In this document: positions 45,640 through 57,544 of the stretch, piece after piece
How positions within the stretch are numbered: position 1 is the stretch's first letter
How the letters are laid out: each line of letters begins with the position of its first letter
Origin: Amphiura filiformis
Lineage: Eukaryota; Echinodermata; Ophiuroidea; Amphilepidida; Amphiuridae
Assembly: GCF_039555335.1 (NCBI RefSeq)
Contig: NC_092641.1
Location: 33,691,548 to 33,755,547, forward strand
DNA length: 64,000 nt
Direction of reading: 5' to 3'
Program-made: the position numbers and the translations under genes
Notes under the pieces: generated by a model
The model's database searches: none
What the model was told of the DNA's origin: nothing
What the model saw: only the letters and a program-made list of their open reading frames with translations

Positions 45640-46870
45640 TGTAGCCCTGCGGGGCAATCTACTTGGCTATCCGAATTTCGCGGTTTCTGGTTCTTTGTAG
45701 CCCTTCGGGCAACCTAGTTGAATATTCCTATTAAGCGGCGGTTGTCGGCAATCTTTCGTGGTTTGTGGTTTTCATCCAGCCCTGCACTCTATCGGGAGCT
45801 AATTTATAGTTTAAGCTTGTTGAATATCCATATTTCGTGGTTTGTGGTTCTTTGTAGCCCTGTGGGGCAATCTAGTTGCATATCCAAATTTCGCGGTTTG
45901 TGGCTTTTATAGCCCATGGGCAATCTAGTTGGTATCAATATTGAGCGGCAGTTGTTGTTGATCTTTCGCGGTTTGTGGTTCTTTATAATCGATAGGCCTG
46001 CGGGCAATCTAATTGGATATCCAAAATTTTGTAGCCCAGCGGGCCAATATAGTTGAATATCGTGGTTTGCGATTTTAATTTCCCTCTATCGGGAGCTAAT
46101 TTATAGTCTAAGCTTGTTGGATATCCGTATTTCGTGGTTTGTGATTCTTTATAATCGCTAGGCCTGCGGGCAATCTAGTCTTTCCCGGTTTGTGGTTCTT
46201 TGTAATCTTTCGTGTTTTGTGGTTTTAATTTCCCTCATCAAGTCCTGCTCTCTATCGGGAGCTAATTTGTAGTTTAAGCTTGTTGGATATCCATATTTCG
46301 TGGTTTGTGGTTCTTTGAAGCCCTGTGGGGCAATAGTTCCATATCCAAATTTCGCGGTTTGTGGTTCTTTATAGCCCCGTGGGGCAATCTACTTGGATAT
46401 CAATATTGAGCGGCAGTTGTTGGCGATCTTTCGCGGTTTGTGGTCTTAATTTGTTGGATATCCATATTTCGCGGTTTGTGGTTCTTTATAATCAATAGGC
46501 CTGCGGGCAATCTGGTTGGATATCCAAATTTCGCGGTTTGTAATTCTTTGTAGCCCGGCAGGGCAATCTAGTTGGATACCCCTATTAAGCGGCGGTTGTC
46601 GGCGATCTTTCGCGGTTTGTTCTTTTAATTCCCCTTATTAAGTCCTGCCCTGTATCGGGAGCTTAATTTATAGTTTAAGCTTGTTGGATATCCATATTTC
46701 GTGGAGTGTGATTCTTTGTAGCCCTGCGAGGCAATGTAGTTGGATATCCAAATTTCAAGGTTTGTGGTTCTTTATAGCCCTGTGGGGAAATCTAGTTGGA
46801 TATCAATATTCAGCGGCAGTTGTTGGCGATCTTTCGCGGTTTGTGATTTTAATTTATAATATTTATATCA
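45640..46870. repeat. Complex satellite, composite unit
   Basis: Three kinds of module alternate: TTCGCGGTTTGTGGTTCTTT with TGTAGCCCTGCGGGGCAATC; GAGCGGCAGTTGTTGGCGAT; and CTATCGGGAGCTAATTTATA with GTTTAAGCTTGTTGGATATC. The last recurs at about 45788, 46086, 46252 and 46650. Units are irregular, so this is a decaying higher-order array. The flanking gaps 45190-45640 and 46870-47120 hold nothing else I recognise. Confidence 0.85.
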
Positions 46871-47124
46871 AATATAATTTCAGTCTGAGCTGTGAACAGA
46901 GCCACTGATAAATGTGTTTTAAATGACGAAGATGCCATGCCATGATAGTCAGGCATGGTGATAACATCTGGATGGTGAAAGTAGGCCCTAGGCCTATAGG
47001 ACTAAATGTGAATAAAAAATCAAACATGTAAAAAAAAATATAATATCACAATAGCAATGGATGTTCGAAATGGTGTTATTCTTGATTTACGACAATAAAT
47101 TGATTAATAAAACATTTAAAAAAA

Positions 47125-47204
47125 GTGGTGGGAAGTTTGAACTTGAGCAAAAATGCATGAATGGATTAGAAGTCCATGGCCTTAACCACTTCGCCACGGG
47201 AACG
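47125..47204 (-). pseudogene. tRNA-Ser-like pseudogene or SINE head
   Basis: On the minus strand the sequence GTGGCGAAGTGGTTAAGGCC looks like the D arm and A box of tRNA-Ser. ATGGA-CTTCTAA-TCCAT is a well-formed anticodon arm, but with TCT where a serine GCT would be expected. A longer variable region and AGTTCAAACTT follow as a decayed T arm. The acceptor strands do not pair, so it is not functional. Confidence 0.5.
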
Positions 47205-48359
47205 TCCCGTTATTACGCTGTGTGAAAGTGGAGTATTTATTAATATGAATATATGCTGTGGTCCGGAAAGAATAAAAGAATTGTGAAAAACTTGATTTTT
47301 TGGCGAATGGGGTCCAGAATTTGTATGTAGGGTATCCAGGAAAATGCCTGGGTATATTTGAAAGTGAATCTGAAAAATTAGTGCGACAGTGACAGCCATG
47401 TATGGCTGTAGCAGTGACTTAAAGATTGTGGATATCAGTATGATTAGCCATGATTTGCCACTAATTTTGGCTATGAAATACCGCGTGAAATAAAGCAAGA
47501 ATGTTTGTTTATTATCAAACAATCGGATTGACTGTAAGATTGGTGTAACTATTTGAAATAAAGAGTTGTTAAAATATGACACTTTGGACAGTAAATACGA
47601 TTTAGCATGGTTTTAGATATATTTTGTACCCAGCGAAAAATATCATAGAACAATAGCGTTTTGTTCCGTGTAAATATAGTCTCATGGTGCATCTGTTTAT
47701 TCTTCTTTATCAGTCGTTTTTTTTTAAACTTGCTGGTCATGCTACCGCATGACTCTAATATACCACGGTGTTGTTTAATCCTGAATAATAAATTCAGTTT
47801 ACTTTACATCTACTCAAATATGAATGCCCATTTGTATCTGAAAGTGAAAATTCATATGGCTTAACATAGCTCAACATAATTATACGTTTGTGAAGGTTGT
47901 CATTCATCCAGGTATAATCAAATATAAAATTAGATTAAATTAAGACTGTTCAACTGGACTCACGGTTTTTGAGAGGCAACAGTTTCACACCTTATCTTCA
48001 GGCCGTCTGTTGGTCTGTCGGCAATTGGTCACTGACCACTGGTGAGATGGATCGTGAGCGGACTGTGATTACAATTGGAGGAATAAGGATGGTGTATTCC
48101 CTGGCTGAAATTTGATATACTTTTGATACACCACATTTGATACGTATGAAAAATGTATGAAATAAAAAGTATTTGAATTGGAACCCTCATTTCATACACT
48201 TTTATGTATCAAAACTGTATCAAATTAACATTGCATACACATTTTATACATATCAAAAGTGTATCAAATGCCAAGATAATGTATCAAAAAAGTATCAAAT
48301 GAAATGTATCATTTCATTTCATACATATTTGATACATAATTATATCAAAAGTGTATCAA

Positions 48360-49895
48360 ATTTGTAACTGTATCAAATCAGGGTTCCAATTTAAACTGTA
48401 TCAAATTAGCATTGAAATTTTTATCCTTTCATTTCATACACATTTCATACATAATTTATATCAAAAGTGTATCGAATAAGTTACTGTATCAAATCAGGGT
48501 TCCAATTTAAACTATATCAAATTAGCATTGAAATTTTTATCCTTTCATTTCATACACATTTCATACATAATTTATATCAAAAGTGTATCGAATATGTTAC
48601 TGTATCAAATCAGGGTTCCAATTTAAACTGTATCAAATTAGCGTTGAATTTTTTATCCTTTCATTTTATACACATTTCATACTTAATTATATCAAAAGTG
48701 TATGAAATATGTAACTGTATCAAATCAGGGTTCCAATTTAAACTGTATCAAATTAGCATTGAAATTTTTATCCTTTCATTTCATACACATTTCATACATA
48801 ATTATATCAAAAGTGTATGGAATATGTAACTGTATCAAATCAGCGTTCCAATTTAAACTGTATCAAATTAGCGTTCAAATTTTTATTCTTTCATTTCATA
48901 CACATTCCATACATAATTATATCAAAAGTGTATCAAATATGTAACTGTATCAAATCAGGGTTCCAATTTAAACTGTATCAAATTAGTGTTGAAATTTTTA
49001 TCCTTTCATTTTATACACATTTCATACATAATTTATATCAAAAGTGTATGAAATATGTAACTGTATCAAATCAGGGTTCCAATTTAAACTGTATCAAATT
49101 AGCATTGAAATTTTTATCCTTTCATTTCATACACATTTCATACATAATTTATATCAAAAGTGTATCGAATAAGTTACTGTATCAAATCAGGGTTCCAATT
49201 TAAACTATATCAAATTAGCATTGAAATTTTATCCTTTCATTTCATACACATTTCATACATAATTATATCAAAAGTGTATCGAATATGTTACTGTATCAAA
49301 TCAGGGTTCCAATTTAAACTGTATCAAATTAGCGTTGAATTTTTTATCCTTTCATTTTATACACATTTCATACTTAATTATATCAAAAAGTGTATGAAAT
49401 ATGTAACTGTATCAAATCAGGGTTCCAATTTAAACTGTATCAAATTAGCATTGAAATTTTTATCCTTTCATTTCATACACATTTCATACATAATTATATC
49501 AAAAGTGTATGGAATATGTAACTGTATCAAATCAGCGTTCCAATTTAAACTGTATCAAATTTGTGTTCAAATTTTTATTCTTTCATTTCATACACATTCC
49601 ATACATAATTATATCAAAAGTGTATCAAATATGTAACTGTATCAAATCAGGGTTCCAATTTAAACTGTATCAAATTAGCGTTGAAATTGTTATCCTTTCA
49701 TTTTATACACATTTCATACATAATTTATATCAAAAGTGTATGAAATATGCCACTGTATCAAATCAGCGTTCCAATTTAAACTGTATCAAATTAGCGTTGA
49801 AATTCTTATCCTTTCCTTTCATACACATTTAATACATAATTATATCAAAAGTGTATCAAATATGTCACTGTATCAAATCAGCGTTCCAATTCTAA
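48360..49895 (+). repeat. ~115-bp tandem array, left arm (about 14 units)
   Basis: Each unit contains CTGTATCAAATCAGGGTTCC, AATTTAAACTGTATCAAATT, TTTTTATCCTTTCATTT and ATATCAAAAGTGTAT. Because the unit lacks stops in some frames, long open stretches appear, but these are by-products of the repetition and not genes. Units vary at AGGG/AGCG and in the GTAT(C/G)(A/G)AAT word. Confidence 0.92.
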
Positions 49896-52331
49896 TGCTG
49901 GCCAGCGGGACCGCCCTATTTTTGATACATGCCGTTTGATACGCTTTTGATAGTTTTTTGATACACTTTTGATATAGTTTTTGATACACTTTTGATACAG
50001 TTTTTGATACACTTTTGATACAGTTTTTTATACACTTTTGATACAGTTTTTATACACTTTTGATACAGTTTTTTATACACTTTTGATATAGTTTTTCAAA
50101 TTTCAAAATTGGTCAAATCAAGCTCAAATTCAACAAGAATTATCATTACATGATCTAAACATATTTGCAAACATTAATGACCCCAAAGCTTAAAGTGAAG
50201 GGGTCAAAGGTCAAATTTTGAAATTAGTCTAATCAAGCTCAAATTCAACACTGCCCTCTACTGGCAATGCTGACTTCTAGCACTTCCCCCATCACGGAGC
50301 AGCTCAATGCACTTTCCCTATCAACGTTCAAAATTACAGCATAATAGGACAAATTGCAAAAAGAAGCAAAACCCAACCAAAATGGAACATACATACATCA
50401 GAGGGCCTGCTTGGAAAGCAGTGCTTGTCACTGAAGTTGTTACCCTCAATAAAGAGACAAAAGGCTACCAATAACAAAAAGATTCAGCAGGGTTTTTTTT
50501 ACTATACAGGCATGTGCTATATTCATGCTTAATAATATATACATATAGAGGCCCTATATAATATACATGTATAGTAAGCTTACCTTATCAGAACAAAGTC
50601 AATAAAATATCCTCTTTAATCACAGTCCCTGATTACAACTACATTGTAACCTAATGTGCAGTCTACAAGCATGTTTGTATCTTCATTATGATAAATAAAA
50701 CACCATAATTTGCTCTAAAATACAGTACATTTCCAAATGTTAACTGCATGCATGCCACTGGGCAAATTTGAAAATGATGAGTCATTATCTAGACATGTGA
50801 TCAGTAATTGATACAGTTTTGATACACTACAAAAGGTCAGTTTATGAAAGCCCAATTTGATACACTTTTGATATACCTCTAGCCACCCAAAATAAACTAA
50901 GTCCAATTTAATACGCTTTTGATACACTGTAGGCAGCCAGAATTTGACTAAGTCCAATTTGATACACTTTTGATATAGCTCTAGCCACCAAAAATTAACT
51001 AAGTTCAATTTGATACACTTTACATACACTAAAAAACAGGCAAAGTCCAATTTAATACACTTTTGATACACTGTATGCAGCCAGAATTTGACTAAGTCCA
51101 ATTTGATACACTTTTGATATACATCTAGCACCAAAAATGAACTAAGTTCATTTTGATACACTTTACATACACTAAAAAACTGCAAAGTCCAATTTGATAC
51201 ACTTTTGATACACCACAAGCATGACCAAAATTAACTAAGTTCAAATTCGATACACTTTTGATACATTTTTGATACAGTTAGGTGGTATTTGATACAGTTT
51301 TGATATACAAAGGGTGTATTGAAAATGTATCAACTGAAAATATAGGGTATCAAAACTGTATCAAATACCACCTAACTGTATCAAAAATGTATCAAAAGTG
51401 GCTAGAGCTATATCAAAAGTGTATCAAACTGACCTTTTGTAGTGTATCAAAACTGTATCAATTACTGATCACATGTCTAGATAATGACTCATCATTTTCA
51501 AATTTGCCCATGTGGCATGCATGCAGTTAACACCAGGATTTGCATTTGGAAATGTACTGTATTTTAGAGCAAATTATGGTGTTTTATTTATCATAATGAA
51601 GATACAAACATGCTTGTAGACTGCACATTAGGTTACAATGTAGTTGTAATCAGGGACTGTGATTAAAGAGGATATTTTATTGACTTTGTTCTGATAAGGT
51701 AAGCTTACTATACATGTATATTATATAGGGCCTCTATATGTATATATTATTAAGCATGAATATAGCACATGCCTGTATAGTAAAAAACCCTGCTGAATCT
51801 TTTTGTTATTGGTAGCCTTTTGTCTCTTTATTGAGGGTAACAACTTCAGTGACAAGCACTGCTTTCCAAGCAGGCCCTCTGATGTATGTATGTTCCATTT
51901 TGGTTGGGTTTTGCTTCTTTTTGCAATTTGTCCTATTATTGTAATTTTGAACGTTGATAGGGAAAGTGCATTGAGCTGCTCCGTGATGGGGGAAAGTGCT
52001 AGAAGTCAGCATTGCCAGTAGAGGGCAGTGTTGAATTTGAGCTTGATTAGACTAATTTCAAAATTTGACCTTTGACCCCTTCACTTTAAGCTTTGGGGTC
52101 ATTAATGTTTGCAAATATGTTTAGATCATGTAATGATAATTCTTGTTGAATTTGAGCTTGATTGGACCAATTTTGAAATTTGAAAAACTATATCAAAAGT
52201 GTATAAAAAACTGTATCAAAAGTATATAAAAACTGTATCAAAAGTGTATAAAAAGCTGTATCAAAAGTGTATAAAAAACTGTATCAAAAGTGTATAAAAA
52301 ACTGTATCAAAAGTGTATCAAAAAACTATCA

Positions 52332-54768
52332 TGCTTCTGTCACACTACACCGAATAGGTCTTCCGCATACAAGAAACGGATGGTATTTTAGTAAATCCGT
52401 TGTTGTTCGTCAATGATCGCTTTTATGTTCTTTTTTATGTCCTGCTATCATCCGCCAAATGCGTTTCGTGTTAGGTGATGTTCGTTAAGTCCGTCGGTAA
52501 GTTTTGCATGCACAAAACTTGAACGGAGTGTACCGAATACACATGTTCGGTATTTATCCGATGTGTGTTCGTATGGTGCCGCATATTGCGGAGTTTGTTC
52601 GTTCTCCTTTCGTTCATGTTTGTTCTTTGTTCGTTACTTTTGCACTCGGCCCGTGTTCGTTGTAAATACGTTCCTGTGAGGCCTTCACCACCGGATAGCA
52701 TATTTTTGCATTCGGTGATGTACGTTGACCCAGACCGTGTTAGTGTCACACTACACCGGATCGGTCTTCCGTATAAAAAACGGATGGTATTTTAGCAAAT
52801 CCGTTAGTGTTCGTCAATGTTCGTTTTATGTTCTTCATATGTCCTGCTATTATCCGCCAAATGCGTTTCGTGTTAGGTGATGTTTGTTTAGTCCGTCGAC
52901 AATACGTTTCAAGTTTTGTGCATGCAAAAAACTTGAACGGAGTGTGCCGAATACACATGTTCGGAAGTTGTCCGATGTGTGTTCGTACTGTTCTGTATAA
53001 TACCCTGGGATTGTTCGTTATTCTTTCGCTTATATACCGCAGGTGTTTGCAAGGTTTCGCAGGCGCTTGTGCCGGATGTAGGCCTATGGCGAACATGTGC
53101 ATCGATCATGGGGGGACTTTCTGAAGGGTGTGTGACGAGTATCATATTGCCCCAGTACTTTAGTGACTGACAAGAAGAAAAAAGGGGGAAAGGAGAGAAA
53201 AAAGAAAGAAAGTGAGAAAAATTGAAGAGAGAAGAGAAGAGAAAAAGTTAAATTGCACGTAATTTAGTAGGACCATGCATGTAAGTAGTATTGAGGGAGG
53301 GGCACTTTCTGAAGGGTAGAGGGCGCAATATCAAATTCCTACCAGTTTTAGTGATTGACAAGAAAGAAAAAAGAAGAGAAAACATGGAAAAGGTTAAATT
53401 GTACGTTATTGAGTAGGCCCAGGATAGTATATAGTAAGCCTAAGTATAGGCCTGTGATTATTATATAGGCAGTGCTTAAATGTGGTTCCTTGGTCCAAAA
53501 GCCTGTGAAAAAATACTGCCGGCCCGTCGATATGTAGGGCCCGTGACATTTTGTCACAAAAATCAGTATTAAGACGGACTTAGGTCTATAACTGACTTTA
53601 ACATATCAATCCATGCATGTATTACCTGAAATTACGAGTCTGAAGTCTTATCTAAGTGATGTCAGTGGATCAGTGTAACATTTTAAATTTTGCAAATTCA
53701 GTTCGGGCCTTCTTTGTTTTTTTGTTTAAGGCAATAATAGTGTAAAAATGATGCACCAAAAACAATTTTCCAAATTTTCCATTTTAAAACTAAATTTCTA
53801 CACAATAGGCCTAGGCCTAATAATGTAAATAGGCCCTACAGTGCCCATGCAAATGGTTTCAATTGCACCTTCATTTTGAAAAATGGACAAGTCTTCCTTT
53901 TTGCTTCTGCTATGGACATCCACGTGTTATTTTTAAAATAATTGTTTATATTATACAATAATCATAATGGTGAAAACTTTTCAACGGCTTCAATTAGGCT
54001 TTCGTTTCACCAATTTGCGGCTGTTTCAAACTAAAATAGTACCCAATAATAGTGCTAAAATTGTTCCAAAAAATGACAAATGGCTTCAATTGGGCCTTCA
54101 TTGTCCAAAGGTTTCTCACGTCTATTGCCCCCGGACGCTGGTTGCCCTGATATATCAGATTTGTAGCCCTTTTGTACTTATTAGCCAATATTTGACCATT
54201 TTCGTCAAAGTTTTCCCCCTTAAAAGTTGGCTTTCCCCACTTTTTTCACCCTCTGAAAAAAGTGCTTGCTACCTCACTGCCTCTAAGGGGTCAAAACCCT
54301 CTCAAACACCCTCTCCTCCCCACTTTTCTGATAGGGTGGGCGTCCCTGTTGGTGCCACATGCCACGGATTCGCCGGTCATTTGTCGGACGTTGAACGATT
54401 GAATATAAAACGCCTGCAGGATTATTAGCGGCCACAACGCATAGAGAGACGAACGGAATCGGACCCCAAATCCGGTCATTTGTCGGACGTTGAACGATCG
54501 AATATAAGACGCCTGCAGGATTATTAGCGGCCACAACGCATAGAGAAACGAACGGGAATCGGACCCCAAATCCGGTCATTTGTCGGACGTTGAACGATCG
54601 GATATAAGACGCCTGCAGGATTATTAGCGCCACAACGCATAGAGAGACGAACGGGAATCGGACCCAAAAAACCACCAAATCTTCTGCCGGACTGGTGATT
54701 TTTCCACGAATAAAATATTTTTGTATTCGGTGATGTACGTTGATCCAGTCCGTCGTAGTGTGACAGAC
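52332..54768. mobile_element. TIR element inserted in the fold-back
   Basis: It is bounded by CTATCA on the left (52326-52331) and right (54769-54774), and the uninterrupted sequence CTATCAAAAGCGTATC is seen in the mirrored arm at 49945. The ends CTGTCACACTAC and GTAGTGTGACAG are inverses. The first 406 bp (52341-52746) are repeated directly from 52747, with words AACGGATGGTATTTTAG and ACTTGAACGGAGTGT, as if two copies sit head to tail. A ~190-bp repeat (53100-53400) and a diverged dispersed repeat (53690-54130) fill the second copy. No coding sequence is credible. Confidence 0.75.
54372..54670. repeat. Three-copy tandem repeat, ~100-bp unit
   Basis: CCGGTCATTTGTCGGACGTT starts at about 54374, 54473 and 54574. 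Each unit continues with GCCTGCAGGATTATTAGCG and GAGAGACGAACGG-type words. The copies are almost identical, so the expansion is recent. Any open frame here is a by-product. Confidence 0.9.
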
Positions 54769-54829
54769 CTATCAAAAGCGTATCAAACGGCATGTATCAA
54801 AAATAGGGCGGTCCCGCTGGCCAGCATTA

Positions 54830-55900
54830 GAATTGGAACGCTGATTTGATACAGTGACATATTTGATACACTTTTGATATAATTATGTATTAAATGTGTA
54901 TGAAATGAAAGGATAAGAATTTCAATGCTAATTTGATACAGTTTAAATTGGAACGCTGATTTGATACAGTGGCATATTTGATACACTTTTGATATAATTA
55001 TGTATCAAATATGTATGGGAATGAAAGGATAAGAATTTCAACGCTAATTTGATACAGTTTAAATTGGAACCCTGATTTGATACAGTTACATATTTCATAA
55101 ACATTTGATATAATTATGTATTAAATGTGTATGAAATGAAAGGATAAAAATTTCAAATCTAATTTGATACAGTTTAAATTGGAACCCTGATTTGATACAG
55201 TTACATATTTCATACACTTTTGATATAAATTATGTATAAAATGTGTATCAAATGAAAGGATAAAAATTTCAACGCTAATTTGATACAGTTTAAATTGGAA
55301 CCCTGATTTGATACAGTTACATATTTCATACACTTTTGATATAAATTATGTATGAAATGTGTATAAAATGAAAGGATAAAAATTTCAACACTAATTTGAT
55401 ACAGTTTAAATTGGAACCCTGATTTGATACAGTTACATATTTGATACACTTTTGATATAATTATGTATGGAATGTGTATGAAATGAAAGAATAAAAATTT
55501 GAACGCTAATTTGATACAGTTTAAATTGGAACGCTGATTTGATACAGTTACATATTCCATACACTTTTGATATAATTATGTATGAAATGAAAGGATAAAA
55601 ATTTCAATGCTAATTTGATACAGTTTAAATTGGAACCCTGATTTGATACAGTTACATATTTCATACACTTTTGATATAATTATGTATGAAATGTATGAAA
55701 TGTGTATGAAATGAAAGGATAAAAATTTCAATGCTAATTTGATACAGTTTAAATTGGAACCCTGATTTGATACAGTAACATATTCGATACACTTTTGATA
55801 TAAATTATGTATGAAATGTGTATGAAATGAAAGGATAAAAATTTCAATGCTAATTTGATACAGTTTAAATTGGAACCCTGATTTGATACAGTTACAAATT
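54830..55900 (-). repeat. ~115-bp tandem array, right arm (about 10 units)
   Basis: This is the inverted counterpart of 48360-49895, with GGAACCCTGATTTGATACAG recurring at about 54834, 54952, 55068, 55182, 55297, 55414, 55529, 55632, 55757 and 55873. One unit near 55570 has lost part of its middle. The unequal copy number between arms shows expansion or contraction after the palindrome formed. Confidence 0.92.
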
Positions 55901-56213
55901 TGATACACTTTTGATATAATTATGTATCAAATATGTATGAAATGAAATGATACATTTCATTTGATACTTTTTTGATACATTATCTTGGCATTTGATACAC
56001 TTTTGATATGTATAAAATGTGTATGCAATGTTAATTTGATACAGTTTTGATACATAAAAGTGTATGAAATGAGGGTTCCAATTCAAATACTTTTTATTTC
56101 ATACATTTTTCATACGTATCAAAAGTGGTGTATCAAAAGTATATCAAATTTCAGCCAGGGACAAAGCGCTTCCTGCTAAGGAACGTGCTTCCAACGACGC
56201 TGACACTCGCGAC

Positions 56214-56813
56214 ATGCCAAACGACGACACGCCGGTTCAGCGCAAGAACATTACCATCCCATATGTGTCAGATCTATTGGAGAAACTTTGTAGGATCTTC
56301 AGCCAACATCAGATCTTCGTCTCTTTCAAAACTACCAACACTTTGAGACAAAAGCTGGTTCACCCAAAATACAAGCCACCCAAAGACAAACAGAGCAATA
56401 TTGTTTATGCTATTGAATGCAAGGTCAACAATTGCCAGGACTTGTATATTGGTGAAACAAAACAGACCTTGGCTAAGCGTATGTACCAACACAGACGTGC
56501 CAGCACCAGCTGTGGGGATTCTGCGGTATATACACATTTGGACAGCACGAATCACACCTTTGACAACAAAGATGTTGTGATCTTAGACAGAGAGCGCAGG
56601 TGGTATGAAAGGGGAGTAAAGGAAGCGATCTATGTCAAGAAAGAACAGCCTTCACTCAACAGAGGAGGCGGCCTGCGTCACAACTTGGCGGGGGCCTACA
56701 ATTCCGTTATTAAGAACATTCCGAAGAAGTTTGGCTCTAAATCTACAAACTCTGGCAACACCATCTCGCCAGTGGTCAGTGACCAATTGCCGAGAGACCA
56801 ACAGACGGCCTGA
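56214..56813 (+). CDS. PLE 2 GIY-YIG endonuclease
   Basis: The frame of 199 residues is intact from the chosen ATG to the stop, and it is also open for a short way upstream (DKALPAKER...), so the ATG is only the first in view. The core is IVYAIEC (63-69) and DLYIGETKQTLAKRM (76-90), with the GIY-YIG tyrosines, Arg 89, a CxxxxC pair (69, 74), and the RGVKEAIYVKKEQPSLN helix with catalytic Glu 137. The protein would cut DNA for target-primed reverse transcription, but no RT is attached. The 5' side abuts the fold-back TIR at 56160, so transcription would have to start in the repeat. Confidence 0.85.
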   Translation: MPNDDTPVQRKNITIPYVSDLLEKLCRIFSQHQIFVSFKTTNTLRQKLVHPKYKPPKDKQSNIVYAIECKVNNCQDLYIGETKQTLAKRMYQHRRASTSCGDSAVYTHLDSTNHTFDNKDVVILDRERRWYERGVKEAIYVKKEQPSLNRGGGLRHNLAGAYNSVIKNIPKKFGSKSTNSGNTISPVVSDQLPRDQQTA

Positions 56814-56970
56814 AGATGCACCTAGGATAAGGTGTGAAACTGTTGCCTCTCAAAAACCGTGAGTCCAGTTGAACAGTCTTAATTTAATCTAATTTATATT
56901 CAACATAATTATATCACTTTCATTATAGCAGTCCAGTTAGTAAATATGATTGCAGTTAAAATAAGCAAAT

Positions 56971-57234
56971 AAGCTACAATACAGGAAAAAATAGTTGGCA
57001 CACTTGCACTAAACAATTGAAATGCTTGCCCTATCAAAATGGGAGAGGCAAGTGCATGCAATATATGTGAAGTACAGACTCCCCCCTTTCCCACTCCCCA
57101 TCTTTCAATGTTGGAGGGTCTCACAGACCTGTTGACAACATGGCTTGGTCCAACATCAAATTGGGGGAGCGGGGGCAGAGATATACCAAAAGACAGGCAA
57201 AGTGTGCCAACCTTTTTTTCCTGGATTGTAGCTT
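56971..57234. mobile_element. TIR element, ~37-bp ends
   Basis: The left end AAGCTACAATACAGGAAAAA and the inverted right end AAGCTACAATCCAGGAAAAA continue through GTTGGCACACTT. The interior is 190 bp and non-coding. The flanks show only a loose resemblance (GCAAATAA / GCAGATAA). Confidence 0.68.
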
Positions 57235-57544
57235 GCAGATAATGTAACATGTAACTATACATCACATAACCGAGGTCATCTTATTCTATTACCCAACCAC
57301 ATTTGAAGTTCATTGCCTGTTGCGTTTAAACAGCAGAATGGATTTAGGTCAAAATAAACAAATAACCTCTTTGCATAAATATGCTGATAACATGAAACAA
57401 AACTATATAGCACCATAGAGGTAATATCATACTCTTCTCACATATGGCTTTAAATTGGTGTTTACATGTAAATATAACATTTGTTTGTCTGTTGTTGGTT
57501 TTCTTAATAAACAACTTGTAAATCTAATCAATTTCTGTACTTAC

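Larger units (their letters stand above)
48099..56160. mobile_element. Giant fold-back element with tandem-repeat arms
   Basis: Both ends read inwards as CCCTGGCTGAAATTTGATAT. The left arm has an outer unique part, about 14 tandem units (48360-49895), a spacer with GCCAGCGGGACCGCCC, a short-repeat tract of TTTTGATACA words (49945-50095), a unique stretch (50100-50810) and more GATACACTTTTGATA units. The centre is about 51309-51344. The right arm mirrors this order, with about 10 tandem units (54830-55900) and an inserted TIR element at 52332-54768. No transposase is visible. Fold-back/Galileo elements of flies have arms built this way, but homology is not shown. Confidence 0.85.
47885..56899 (+). 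mobile_element. Penelope-like element 2, 14-bp duplication, carrying an 8-kb fold-back
   Basis: The exact word TCAACATAATTATA lies at 47871-47884 and 56900-56913. Just inside, 47925-48050 is an inverted copy of 56776-56895, the pseudo-LTR-like arrangement seen in PLE 1. The only PLE gene left is the GIY-YIG endonuclease at the right. Between the left terminal repeat and the endonuclease sits the fold-back element 48099-56160. The reverse transcriptase is absent. Confidence 0.82.

Noticed and set aside
45718..46908. Repeated NIHISWFVVLCSP-type frames
   Set aside because: Translations of the satellite at 45640-46870; frames break between units.
48467..49832. Long overlapping open frames rich in Ile, Lys, Tyr and His in the 115-bp array
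   Set aside because: They arise because the tandem unit lacks stops in several frames. They repeat the same peptide and exist on both arms in opposite orientation, so they are by-products of the satellite.
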